Notes: generated by a model from the sequence alone, not told the origin. 32,106 bases of DNA from Acetobacteraceae bacterium (GCA_003137135.1 PLFB01000115.1:25848-57953); one strand, 5' to 3'; positions 16,071-23,286 are shown, counted from the first letter of the stretch. Numbers and translations: made by a program.

Positions 16071-16280
16071 GATCATCTACCTCACCGCCTTGCCGGGCGT
16101 CTGTCAAGGCATTATAGAAATAATCATGCCGCGGCGTCCATCCAGCCGGGTTTCTCAAAACCCGCGACCGCGGGATCAACAAGAGGGAAGCGATGTGCTG
16201 GAAGGACGACCCAGGCGGATGAAATCGGCGGCAGACCGATGCTATGACCGCAACACCAAACCACAACGGAACACGCCCGC

Positions 16281-17072
16281 ATGACAAAATACGAATCGAT
16301 CCTGGCCGAAACCGATGGCCACGTTCTGCAGATCACGCTCAACCGCCCGGAAAAACTGAACGCGATCGACGAGCAGATGCACCACGATCTGATCGCGGTG
16401 CTGCAAGGCCTGCAGGGTCAGTCCGAGATCCGGGCCATCGTTCTGGCCGCCAACGGCAAGCATTTTTCCGCCGGCGGCGACCTCAACGAGGTCTTTCGCA
16501 TCCAGGCCGACGCCGCGGTCCGCAAGCGATTCCATGAGCAGGGGCTGGCGCTGATGCGCACGCTGATGGACAATGTCATTCCCGTCGTGGTGGCGCTGCA
16601 TGGCGACGCGCATGGCCTGGGCGCCAATATCGTGCTGACCGGCGACGCGGTGGTGGCGCAGCCGAAGGCGAAGCTGTCCGACGCGCATGTGGTGGCCGGC
16701 ATGGTCGCGGGCGATGGCGGCTGCGTCGTCTGGCCGCAGGCCATGGGCATGCTCTGGGCCCGGCGCTATCTGCTGACCGGCCAGCACATCACCGCCGAAG
16801 CCGGTTATGCGCGCGGGCTGATCACCGACCTGGTGCCGACGGCCGAAGAGGTTCTGCCCGCCGCACGCGCCATCGCCGCGCGCATCGCCGGCCTGCCGCC
16901 GCTCGCCGTGCAGCATACCAAGCGCGCGCTGAACCGGGTGACGCAGCAGCGCGCCGGCGAAGTGTTCGACTATTCCCTGGCGCTCGAACAGATCACGCTG
17001 CTGTCGAGCGACATCCGCGAAGCGGTTGAGGCTTTCAAGGCCAAGCGCCCGCCCGTCTATAAGGGCGAGTGA
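16281..17072 (+). CDS. Enoyl-CoA hydratase/isomerase-fold (crotonase) protein
   Basis: The 263-residue crotonase-fold protein would act on a CoA thioester. ITLNRPEKLNAID, the oxyanion-hole segment HFSAGGDL (residues 61-68) and GDAHGLGANIVLTGD are typical. Both catalytic glutamates of classic enoyl-CoA hydratase appear replaced: the first by Asn116 (GLGANI for GGCEL) and the second by His136 (LSDAHVVAG for FGQPEI). A DxH...GDGG form of this site recurs in many annotated hydratases whose chemistry is unproven, so isomerase, hydrolase or lyase activity is equally possible. The ATG at 16281 has only GGAA upstream. It is transcribed away from the CrtC-like gene at 14829. Confidence 0.85.
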   Translation: MTKYESILAETDGHVLQITLNRPEKLNAIDEQMHHDLIAVLQGLQGQSEIRAIVLAANGKHFSAGGDLNEVFRIQADAAVRKRFHEQGLALMRTLMDNVIPVVVALHGDAHGLGANIVLTGDAVVAQPKAKLSDAHVVAGMVAGDGGCVVWPQAMGMLWARRYLLTGQHITAEAGYARGLITDLVPTAEEVLPAARAIAARIAGLPPLAVQHTKRALNRVTQQRAGEVFDYSLALEQITLLSSDIREAVEAFKAKRPPVYKGE

Positions 17073-17090
17073 TGCCGGCCGGCCAAGGAT

Positions 17091-17230
17091 TCAGGCGGGA
17101 TCGATGAACACCGCGCCGTCCGCGATCAAGACCGGGTAGGTCCGCAGCTTTTCCGTTTCGCTCACTCACGCAAACCATGCCGCGCAAGGCGGCGAGGTGG
17201 ACGTGGCGGCGCCACGGCGCCCGAATGGAA
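17091..17230 (-). pseudogene. C-terminal remnant of a Rieske [2Fe-2S] ferredoxin-type gene
   Basis: Read on the minus strand, this stretch encodes an in-frame tail ending VSETEKLRTYPVLIADG, AVFIDPA and a stop. LRTYPV-x-x-x-DG-x-VF is the usual end of small Rieske ferredoxins and NirD-like proteins. Upstream in the same frame, APWRRHVHLAAL resembles the degraded CPWHxxxFDL second cluster-binding loop, with the Cys lost, and no start or first cluster loop (CxH) is found before the neighbouring gene ends. It occupies the gap between two convergent genes. I read it as decay of a Rieske gene, perhaps once part of an oxygenase in this pathway. Confidence 0.5.
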
Positions 17231-17238
17231 ATCGCCCA

Positions 17239-18378
17239 TCATTCAAAACGGTAGCGATGATTCTCTCCCACAAAAATCAAGGGAATATAGGCAAATCCTG
17301 GATTTCCGTTGATCGTCGTCCGGCAATGCTGCTCGCGATGGCTGGAGCGCGAAATCGTTCCGTCGGCCAGCCGCGGGCGTCCCAACTCGCTCACGTCATA
17401 GGCGTCATACTCCAGCATCGGCTCGGCCGAACGGTACACGCCCATGCCCTTGCCGTCGTTAAAGCCACCGTCATATCCGAGACCCTTGAATATCCATGTG
17501 CGCCCGATCGCCTCGTTCCGCGCCTCGAAATGTTGCCCGTCCTCGGTTTCGAAACGAATCGTCATGACGGAAAAATCGCGGCTGCCGCCGACGAATTCGA
17601 TGTCGTATTCGGCATCGGCGACTTTGAGATTGCGCCCATCCGGCCAGCCGACATGGCCGGTGAGGTAGATTCTGCCGCCCTGGCCATTTTCAATGAGCGA
17701 GATATAGCCGCCAAATTCGGCCGTCGAGAAGCCAAAGCCGAACAGCATCAGGCCTTTGCCGCCCGAGCGGATCGCCGAAGGGAATGTCCCCTGGCCGCCG
17801 GTTCCGGTAAACGGGTCCCAGCCGCCGACATTTGGCCGCACACCCCAGCTATGGTCCCGCCACATATACCAGTCCCGCACCGCGATTTCCTCGCCATCGA
17901 TGCCGATCGTACCGTTAAGAAACCCATTCTGGCAGTAGCGTAAATAATCCGTCGCCAGCCGGCCATCGATCCGCCCCTCATGCTTATCTTCCAGATGCGG
18001 GGCCAGCGTGGCCTGAAAGGTGACGTCGAAATGATGCGGATAGCCCGGACCAGGTTCGAGAATATAGCGGCGGGATTTTAACGGCTCGATGATCTCGGTT
18101 TTGAACGGGCCGATCTCGGTCGTCATGTTTGGCCGCAGCCCACGCGTCAGGCGCAGATTGTGCTGCGTTTTGCTGTCACGCTGGACGGCGGCGAAGCCGT
18201 CAACCACATTCATGTTTTTGTACACACCAATGCCCATGACGATGCCCGCACTGCCGTCCGGCGCAAACGCGGAGTTCATCAGCCGGTCGAAGAAGCGATG
18301 GTCGCTGACCGCGGCATGTTCAAACGGCAGCGATGCCTGGTGCATCAGGGTTTCGTCGAGCGCTGAAAGTTTCATCAT
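17239..18378 (-). CDS. CrtC/AttH-like (lipocalin-fold) protein, close paralogue of 14829-15956
   Basis: The 379-residue protein repeats the landmarks of its paralogue: LDETLMHQASLPFE, SDHRFFDR, YKNMNVVDGFAAVQ, WYMWRDHSWGVRPNVGGWDP (R174-R181), KGLGYDGGFNDGKGMGVYR and GFAYIPLIFVGE. It lies directly after the VOC gene, whose stop codon touches its ATG, with AAAGGAG in the end of that gene. The two are one operon under the GTAAGC box at 18861. A second ATG at 18375 is also possible. A role in binding or hydrating a hydrophobic CoA ester or free terpenoid is inferred from the superfamily only. Confidence 0.8.
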   Translation of the reverse strand: MMKLSALDETLMHQASLPFEHAAVSDHRFFDRLMNSAFAPDGSAGIVMGIGVYKNMNVVDGFAAVQRDSKTQHNLRLTRGLRPNMTTEIGPFKTEIIEPLKSRRYILEPGPGYPHHFDVTFQATLAPHLEDKHEGRIDGRLATDYLRYCQNGFLNGTIGIDGEEIAVRDWYMWRDHSWGVRPNVGGWDPFTGTGGQGTFPSAIRSGGKGLMLFGFGFSTAEFGGYISLIENGQGGRIYLTGHVGWPDGRNLKVADAEYDIEFVGGSRDFSVMTIRFETEDGQHFEARNEAIGRTWIFKGLGYDGGFNDGKGMGVYRSAEPMLEYDAYDVSELGRPRLADGTISRSSHREQHCRTTINGNPGFAYIPLIFVGENHRYRFE

Positions 18379-18825
18379 CTATGCTCCTTTATTTGCGTCC
18401 CAGAGCTCCAGCTGCTCGAACAGCTCGATCAAATTGCCGCTATTATCGCGAAAAAACGCAAACGCCGCGAACGGGCCGGTGCCGTGATGCACGATATCCA
18501 CGTGGCGGCGCCGCAGTTCCGCGACCGCCGCCGCCATATCGCGCACCGCAAAGGCGACGTGTTTGGTGCCATGCGTGCGCAAATCCTCCTGCACATCGCT
18601 GCGCGCGGCCGGCAAGGGTGCCGCATGTTCAGGCTGGAACAGTTCAACGCGCAGCACGCCGCGGCGCAACATCGCGACATCCGCCGGCACCGACGCAACG
18701 CGCCGCCGCCACTCAGCCTCAAAGCCCAGCGTCTCGCGGTACCAGCGTATCGAAGCCTCCAGATCCGGAACGCTGAATGCAACGTGATGGTAACGGATAT
18801 CAATGCCGTCGATCGGATCCGTCAT
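18379..18825 (-). CDS. VOC-family (glyoxalase/bleomycin resistance/dioxygenase fold) protein
   Basis: This 148-residue protein is made of two beta-alpha-beta-beta-beta modules: RYHHVAFSVPDLEASIRWYR and KHVAFAVRDMAAAVAELRRR. The four expected metal ligands are visible: H14, E61 (RVELF), H89 (KHVAF) and E134 (LIELFE). It could therefore be an active metalloenzyme such as a methylmalonyl-CoA-epimerase-like or glyoxalase-like protein. A GTG at 18855 would add 10 residues, but ATG 18825 with GGAGA 5 bases upstream is the better start. It leads the operon with the CrtC-like gene and is controlled from the divergent region 18826-19049. Confidence 0.88.
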   Translation of the reverse strand: MTDPIDGIDIRYHHVAFSVPDLEASIRWYRETLGFEAEWRRRVASVPADVAMLRRGVLRVELFQPEHAAPLPAARSDVQEDLRTHGTKHVAFAVRDMAAAVAELRRRHVDIVHHGTGPFAAFAFFRDNSGNLIELFEQLELWDANKGA

Positions 18826-18860
18826 GGATGTCTCCAAGTTTTTGGTCTCTGTCACGTATC

Positions 18861-18874
18861 GTAAGCATGCTATT
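18861..18874. promoter_or_regulatory. GTAAGC-type operator box
   Basis: GTAAGCATGCTATT matches the consensus GTAAGCATGCTTAC at the first eleven positions. It lies 36 bp upstream of the VOC gene start, on the minus-strand side of the divergent region. Confidence 0.6.
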
Positions 18875-18936
18875 GCTTTTGATCGGCGATCCAGCCTAAC
18901 ATAGGTCCGGTCCAGTTCACAAGCCGCGACTTATTG

Positions 18937-18950
18937 GTAAAGTTGCTTAC
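18937..18950. promoter_or_regulatory. GTAAGC-type operator box
   Basis: GTAAAGTTGCTTAC is a GTAA-N6-TTAC dyad 100 bp upstream of the kinase-like gene at 19050. TACTAT at its right edge could be a -10. Together with the box at 18861, each arm of the divergent promoter has its own site. Confidence 0.6.
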
Positions 18951-19049
18951 TATCGCGGTCAAGACCGGATTTAAAGCGAGGAAACCGAGGGGCATCGCCA
19001 AGGCGATGCCGACGTTGATTGGCCAGACAAGAAGCGACGGATTTACAAA

Positions 19050-20102
19050 ATGGATGAACGCGCGCTCAGCGCCTACCTAACGTCGAATTTTGGCGAGAAA
19101 ATTCAGGTGACCAGCGCGGCGCAAGCCTTTCCCGGAATGTCGCGCGAAACCTGGCTGATCAACATCACACGCGGCGGCCGCAACGACGGTGTGGTGGTGC
19201 GGATGGACCCGCCGGGCGGTGGGCTGGTGCCGACACCGCTCAAGTTCGAATATGATGTTTTTACGCTGTTGAACCGCACATCAGTGCCGGTCGCGCAGGT
19301 CTATTGGTTCGATGAAGCGCCGGACATCTCCGATGGCCGCCCGCTTTTCGTGCGCGCCATGGTGGACGGCGTCACCTATCCGCCCGGCCTGCAGGACGAC
19401 ACGGACGCAGCCGCCGAACGCCGCAAGCGCGTGGTGCTCGAATATATCGAAAAGATTTCCATCGTGCACAGACTCGACTGGAAAACCCATGGCTTCGATC
19501 AGATCATGCCGGCACCGGCGTCGCCCGAAGCCGCCGCGCGCTCGGAATTGCAGCGCTGGACGCAGCTCTGGCGGGACACGCGCAGCGATCCCTTCCCGGT
19601 GATGACCGAAGCGCTGTATTGGCTCGCCGAGCATGCGCCGCCGCGTGCCATGGCGGTCAGTCTCTGCAAGGGCCAGACCGGCATCGGCGAAGAAATCTGG
19701 CGCGACGATAAGATCGTCGCGCTGAGCGACTGGGAACTTGCCCATATCGGCGATCCGCTCAACGACCTTGCGCAGTCGCAGGGCATGTTGAACATGTGGG
19801 ATCGTGAAAAGATTCTCCGGCATTACGAAGCCTGCACCGGCTTTTCCGTGCCGCGCGAAAACATGGCATTCTTCACCGTGCTGGGACTTTTCATCTCGGC
19901 GCTGGTGCTCAACCAGGGCCTGCCGGGGTTCAATGCCGGCGTCAACGGGCGGCTGCCGAGGGCGACACTCGGCCTCGGGAAAGTCAAAATCTATGAGCAT
20001 ATGCTGGGCGCGATGATCGACATGGACCTTGAGGAAGCGGCGGCTTTTGTGCACGCCAATCGCCCGAATCCCTATCACAACAAAAAAGTCAGCGGGAGCT
20101 AG
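19050..20102 (+). CDS. APH-fold phosphotransferase-like protein with altered catalytic loop
   Basis: The 350-residue protein has the ACAD10/11-kinase-like fold: FPGMSRETWLINI as the nucleotide loop, VVVRMDPPGG, EYDVFTLL, and ALSDWELAHIGDPLNDLA, in which D227-W228 keep the metal-binding Asp. Where active kinases read HGDxxxxN, this one reads CKGQTGIGEE (residues 206-215): the His is Lys207, the catalytic Asp is Gln209 and the metal-binding Asn is Glu214. It is therefore either a pseudokinase or an enzyme of different chemistry. I recall KGxNGxGEE-type relatives, so this may be a conserved subfamily rather than decay. It is followed 3 bp later by the helical protein at 20106. Confidence 0.85.
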   Translation: MDERALSAYLTSNFGEKIQVTSAAQAFPGMSRETWLINITRGGRNDGVVVRMDPPGGGLVPTPLKFEYDVFTLLNRTSVPVAQVYWFDEAPDISDGRPLFVRAMVDGVTYPPGLQDDTDAAAERRKRVVLEYIEKISIVHRLDWKTHGFDQIMPAPASPEAAARSELQRWTQLWRDTRSDPFPVMTEALYWLAEHAPPRAMAVSLCKGQTGIGEEIWRDDKIVALSDWELAHIGDPLNDLAQSQGMLNMWDREKILRHYEACTGFSVPRENMAFFTVLGLFISALVLNQGLPGFNAGVNGRLPRATLGLGKVKIYEHMLGAMIDMDLEEAAAFVHANRPNPYHNKKVSGS

Positions 20103-20105
20103 ACC

Positions 20106-20591
20106 ATGCAGCCCACCGCAAGAACCTTGATCGACCGGATCGCCGATGCGCTGGATGAGACGGTGCTGCCCTCGCTGTCGCAGGATAAATGGTCGGCGAG
20201 CACGGTGCGCAGCGCCGTGACCCTGCTGCGGCACCTGGCCAAGCGCGTCGAGCTGGAAGCCGCGATCATCGCGGCCGATACGGCGGATGCGCACACGGTG
20301 CTCACCGGCCTGCTGCCGCGCATCCGGCCAGGCGAGGATGCGGAGCTCAAAGCCAAGATCGCGGCGATCCTTGCGGATCCGGCGCCGCCATCCTTTGACA
20401 CGCCGGCGCTGGATGCCCAGAACACGCGCTACCAGGCCGTATTCGAGCAATTGTTGCGCGACCAGTATGACGGCGGCTGGACCAACGAGCAGGCGCAGCC
20501 CGTGCGCGGCGCGATTCGCGCCTATCTGAAACGCCGGCTGGCGCGGGAACGGGACATGTATATGCCGGAGTTTTCCGGGCCGCCCTTCTGA
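20106..20591 (+). CDS. Helical protein resembling the N-terminal domain of the 13476 kinase
   Basis: This 161-residue, mostly helical and soluble protein opens with TLIDRIADALDETVLPSLSQ and SAVTLLRHLAKRVE. This matches the start of the intact kinase at 13476 in pattern (ALRDRILPELSG, MTIIARVVSFL). So the same domain is fused to one kinase and separate from the other. It starts 3 bp after the kinase-like gene with GGGAG overlapping that gene's end, implying equal synthesis and probably a complex. The C-terminal part (YQAVFEQLLRDQYDGG, YLKRRLARERDMYMPEF) has no counterpart I can place. No catalytic motif is visible. Confidence 0.8.
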   Translation: MQPTARTLIDRIADALDETVLPSLSQDKWSASTVRSAVTLLRHLAKRVELEAAIIAADTADAHTVLTGLLPRIRPGEDAELKAKIAAILADPAPPSFDTPALDAQNTRYQAVFEQLLRDQYDGGWTNEQAQPVRGAIRAYLKRRLARERDMYMPEFSGPPF

Positions 20592-20626
20592 ACGCGAGAC
20601 TCATAAACTTTAGCGGAGGGAACTCG

Positions 20627-21409
20627 ATGTATATAAAGCTTGGCGAAACGGGGCGGATGCTGGACGGCAAGACGGCACTGATCGTGGGTGCCAGCCGCGG
20701 TATCGGTGCCGCGGTCGCGGAAGCGTGCGTCGCGAACGGCGCACGCGTGGTGCTGGCGTCCCGCACTGTCGATGACATGGCAGCGCTGGCCAGGACGTTT
20801 CGCGAAGCCGGCGGTCAGGCGCATGTCGTGGCCACCGACATCATGGACCCGGCGGCGATACAGCACGCCGTCGATGAAACCGTGCGCGTATTCGGCCGGC
20901 TGGATATCGCGGTGAACAATGCCGGCGTCAGCCAGGTGCGCGTCGATTTCGATCGGCTGAGCCTGGAGGCATTCGACCGGACGATGACCACCAATGTGCG
21001 GTGCCTGCTCACCGCCATGCAGTGCCAGATCAGGGCGATGCTGGAATCCGGTGGCGGGAGCATTGTGAATATCGCGTCGATCACCTCCGTCGTTGGCGTG
21101 CCCAACATGGCCGCCTATTGCGCCAGCCGCCATGCGATGCTGGGCATGACCAAAAGTGCAGCACTCGATTATGCGCAGCGCCATATTCGCATCAATGCGG
21201 TGGCGCCGGGGCCGACCATGACGGCGCAACTCAAAGCCGGCGGCGCGGCGACGCCTGAAGGTGCCGAGCGGATGCGCGTGTGCATCCCGATGGGCCGGTT
21301 TGGCGAGCCCCATGAAATTGCCGGCGCGGTGGTGTTCCTCAGTTCGGACGCCGCGTCCTTCATGACGGGTGTGTATCTGCCGGTGGATGGCGGCTACATC
21401 GTGCCTTAG
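20627..21409 (+). CDS. Short-chain dehydrogenase/reductase with YxxxR active site
   Basis: The 260-residue classical SDR has the cofactor motif GASRGIG (21-27), NNAG (97-100), the catalytic-Ser strand NIASITS (about 148-154) and the C-terminal PVDGGYIVP. The expected catalytic YxxxK reads Y164-C-A-S-R168, so the Lys is Arg (codon CGC). Arg57-like cofactor preference cannot be judged; ASRT after the second strand suggests NADP. Oxidation of a hydroxyacyl-CoA or cyclic alcohol would fit the context, but the Lys-to-Arg change may slow or alter catalysis. GGAGGGA precedes the ATG. It is the last gene of the three-gene operon that begins with the 19050 kinase-like gene. Confidence 0.88.
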   Translation: MYIKLGETGRMLDGKTALIVGASRGIGAAVAEACVANGARVVLASRTVDDMAALARTFREAGGQAHVVATDIMDPAAIQHAVDETVRVFGRLDIAVNNAGVSQVRVDFDRLSLEAFDRTMTTNVRCLLTAMQCQIRAMLESGGGSIVNIASITSVVGVPNMAAYCASRHAMLGMTKSAALDYAQRHIRINAVAPGPTMTAQLKAGGAATPEGAERMRVCIPMGRFGEPHEIAGAVVFLSSDAASFMTGVYLPVDGGYIVP

Positions 21410-21414
21410 CGTTT

Positions 21415-21510
21415 AAGCAAGACCTTCTTTTTTGAAAAAAGCAGCAAAAGTTTTTTGGTTACTCGAGGCGGGGCGCCATTTTTTCAAAAAAGTAACTGCT
21501 TTCTGCTTGC
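21415..21510. repeat. Palindromic terminator repeat, rearranged copy
   Basis: It contains CTTCTTTTTTGAAAAAAGC, AAAAGTTTTTTGGTTACT and the right arm TTTTTTCAAAAAAGTAACTG. The middle block GAGGCGGGGCGCC is the complement of a block in the left arm of the 8088 copy, so this copy is inverted or recombined internally. It lies downstream of the SDR gene and faces the small gene at 21525. Confidence 0.75.
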
Positions 21511-21524
21511 CATCATACAACCGG

Positions 21525-21698
21525 CTACCGTAATTTTTCGGCCCGGGAATTCACCTCAAAACTACGCCCGTTCACCACCATGCCCGGATAGCTCGCGGTC
21601 ACCGCCCCGGCCAAGAATTCGCTCGGAAAATTCAGCTTGGGTTGCGTCGCGCTTCCGTAAAATGTCGGTTCAAAACCTGTTCGGCGTTCAGAACTCAT
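21525..21698 (-). CDS. Possible small protein, 57 residues, unrecognised
   Basis: On the minus strand an ATG at 21698 opens a 57-residue frame with protein-like composition: MSSERRTGFEPTFYGSATQ, then PKLNFPSEFLAGAVTASYP, then GMVVNGRSFEVNSRAEKLR and TAG. No membrane segment or known motif is visible. An in-frame stop shortly upstream fixes this ATG as the first start; the ribosome site (GGCGGAAAA) is poor. Support comes from position: it ends 15 bp before a terminator repeat of the kind that normally separates convergent genes, and a GTAAGC box lies 103 bp upstream, between it and the divergent acyl-CoA dehydrogenase. Codon use is less GC-biased than in the neighbours. It may also be the end of a decayed gene. 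Confidence 0.4.
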   Translation of the reverse strand: MSSERRTGFEPTFYGSATQPKLNFPSEFLAGAVTASYPGMVVNGRSFEVNSRAEKLR

Positions 21699-21800
21699 TT
21701 TTCCGCCGGCCTATGCCATCTTTAGCCGGTCCCCGAAAAGCCTCGGCCCAAACGGGGAAATGCCCGAGCGAGGTCACCGTGACCTGCTTTTAAATAAGAA

Positions 21801-21814
21801 GAAAGTATGCTTAT
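21801..21814. promoter_or_regulatory. GTAAGC-type operator box
   Basis: GAAAGTATGCTTAT keeps the strong right half ATGCTTAT of the dyad. It lies between the small minus-strand gene (103 bp) and the acyl-CoA dehydrogenase start at 21932 (118 bp). The rest of 21699-21931 shows nothing else I can name. Confidence 0.5.
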
Positions 21815-21931
21815 CATCTGCGGGCGAATTTTAAAATTGGAGATCAGCCTATCGCGCTTGACGAGGCTTCTTTTGTCATGAAGCGCTCTGCCGTCTCCGG
21901 CAACGAACCCCACGGACCATGGAAATCAGAA

Positions 21932-23089
21932 ATGCAAATTGATCACACAGAACGCGGTATCTTCAACGAAAGTCATCATGCCTTTCGCGAGCAGGTGAGG
22001 CGCTTCTACGCTCAGGAGATCGAGCCCAACGTCGCGGCCTGGGAGCGTGACGGTGCGTTCGATCGTAACCTGTTCCGCAAAGCCGCGAAGGCCGGCATCC
22101 TTTGCCCCGGCGTGCCGGAAGAATATGGCGGCGGCGGCGGCGATATTCTGCATCTTGCGGTCTGCTACGAGGAGCACGGCTATTCACCGGCAGGTGCGAG
22201 CATCGATAGCGGGATCGATACCGACGCCTCCGCCTATATCATTCTGCTCGGCGGCACCGAGGCGCAAAAGCAATTCTGGCTGCCAAAATTCGCCAGCGGC
22301 GAGGTGGTGGGCGAAGGATTGTTTACCGAGCCTCATGCCGGCTCCGACATGACGGCGATGAAAACCACCGCGGTCCGACAGGGCGATCAATGGGTCATCA
22401 ACGGCTCAAAAGCCTGGATTACGAACGGCAACCATCTCGATCTATGCCTGCTGGTGGCCCGCATCAAGGAGGCCGGTGACACCAAACCAAAATTCGGGCT
22501 GTTTTTAATCGACGCCGACGCGCCTGGCGTGAGCAAGGGCAAACCGTTCCAGACCATGCTGCGCGGGTGTGGCAATCTGGGCGAATTGTTTTTCGAAAAT
22601 GTGCGCGTTGGTGACGACCGGGTGCTCGGCGGGCCTGGCGCCAGTGGACTCGGCCAGGCGGCGCGCACTCTCAGCATCACCCGCACGATTTTTGCCGCGC
22701 GCTCTGTCGCCGCTTGTGAACTGGCGTTTCATATGGCGCTGGACTACGTGAAAGATCGCCCGGCATTCGGCAAAACCCTGTTCGACCTGCCGGTGATAAA
22801 AGCCAAGCTCGCGCAGGTGAAAATGCGCATCGCGGTGGCGCGCGCCTTTGTGGATAAATGCCTGGTGGCGGCGCGCGACGGCCGCCTGACCGCGGAGCAG
22901 TCCTCCATGGCGAAACTCTGGTGCACGGAAATGGAGGTGGAGATCACCGATATCTGCGCGCATCTGCACGGCGCCATGGGTTTCAGCAACGAACATCCGA
23001 TTTCGAAAATGGTGGCCGCGGCGCGGGGCCATCGCTTTGCCATGGGGGTGTCGGAGATGCAGCTCGATACCATCGCGCGTCAGCTGTAG
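21932..23089 (+). CDS. Acyl-CoA dehydrogenase family protein
   Basis: The 385-residue flavoprotein should introduce an alpha-beta double bond into an acyl-CoA and pass electrons to ETF. Landmarks are GVPEEYGGGGGD, the FAD-contacting TEPHAGSD, NGSKAWITNG, DRPAFGKTL and HLHGAMGFSNEHPISKM. The catalytic Glu of the medium-chain type (YEGT) reads AMGVSEM (Met371), and the isovaleryl-type position reads SITR, so no canonical base is visible at either site. ATG 21932 is chosen over an in-frame ATG at 21878, which has no ribosome site and adds 18 unlikely residues. It resembles the ACAD at 27663 throughout, so the two are paralogues and may form a mixed tetramer. Confidence 0.88.
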   Translation: MQIDHTERGIFNESHHAFREQVRRFYAQEIEPNVAAWERDGAFDRNLFRKAAKAGILCPGVPEEYGGGGGDILHLAVCYEEHGYSPAGASIDSGIDTDASAYIILLGGTEAQKQFWLPKFASGEVVGEGLFTEPHAGSDMTAMKTTAVRQGDQWVINGSKAWITNGNHLDLCLLVARIKEAGDTKPKFGLFLIDADAPGVSKGKPFQTMLRGCGNLGELFFENVRVGDDRVLGGPGASGLGQAARTLSITRTIFAARSVAACELAFHMALDYVKDRPAFGKTLFDLPVIKAKLAQVKMRIAVARAFVDKCLVAARDGRLTAEQSSMAKLWCTEMEVEITDICAHLHGAMGFSNEHPISKMVAAARGHRFAMGVSEMQLDTIARQL

Positions 23090-23126
23090 TCGAGACTGGC
23101 GTGTCAGCGCGCGCTCTGAGCAAGTA

Positions 23127-23278
23127 AGCAAGAACTTCTTTTTTTGAAAAAAAGGCGCCCCACCCGGAGAAGCAAAAAACTTTTTGCTAATCTGGGCCAA
23201 GGGCGTTTCCACCGGCACGGTCCAAATTAGCAAAAGTTTTTTGGTTACTTTTTTTCAAAAAAGTAACTGCTTCCTTGC
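23127..23278. repeat. Palindromic terminator repeat between convergent genes
   Basis: The left arm is CTTCTTTTTTTGAAAAAAAG then GCGCCCCACCCGG; the right arm is GTTTTTTGGTTACTTTTTTT then CAAAAAAGTAACTGCTTCC. The core pairs AAAAAACTTTTTGCTAATCTG with CAAATTAGCAAAAGTTTTTT, imperfectly. It separates the convergent ACAD and NTF2-like genes. Confidence 0.82.
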
Positions 23279-23286
23279 TGGCCTTC

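Noticed and set aside
14787-16247. 486-residue plus-strand frame opposite the CrtC-like gene
   Set aside because: It begins in the repeat and runs antisense to a gene with clear paralogues; its composition is that of a shadow frame.
21455-21793. Plus-strand frame after the SDR gene
   Set aside because: Its first part is translated repeat sequence and the rest is antisense to the more protein-like minus-strand frame at 21525.
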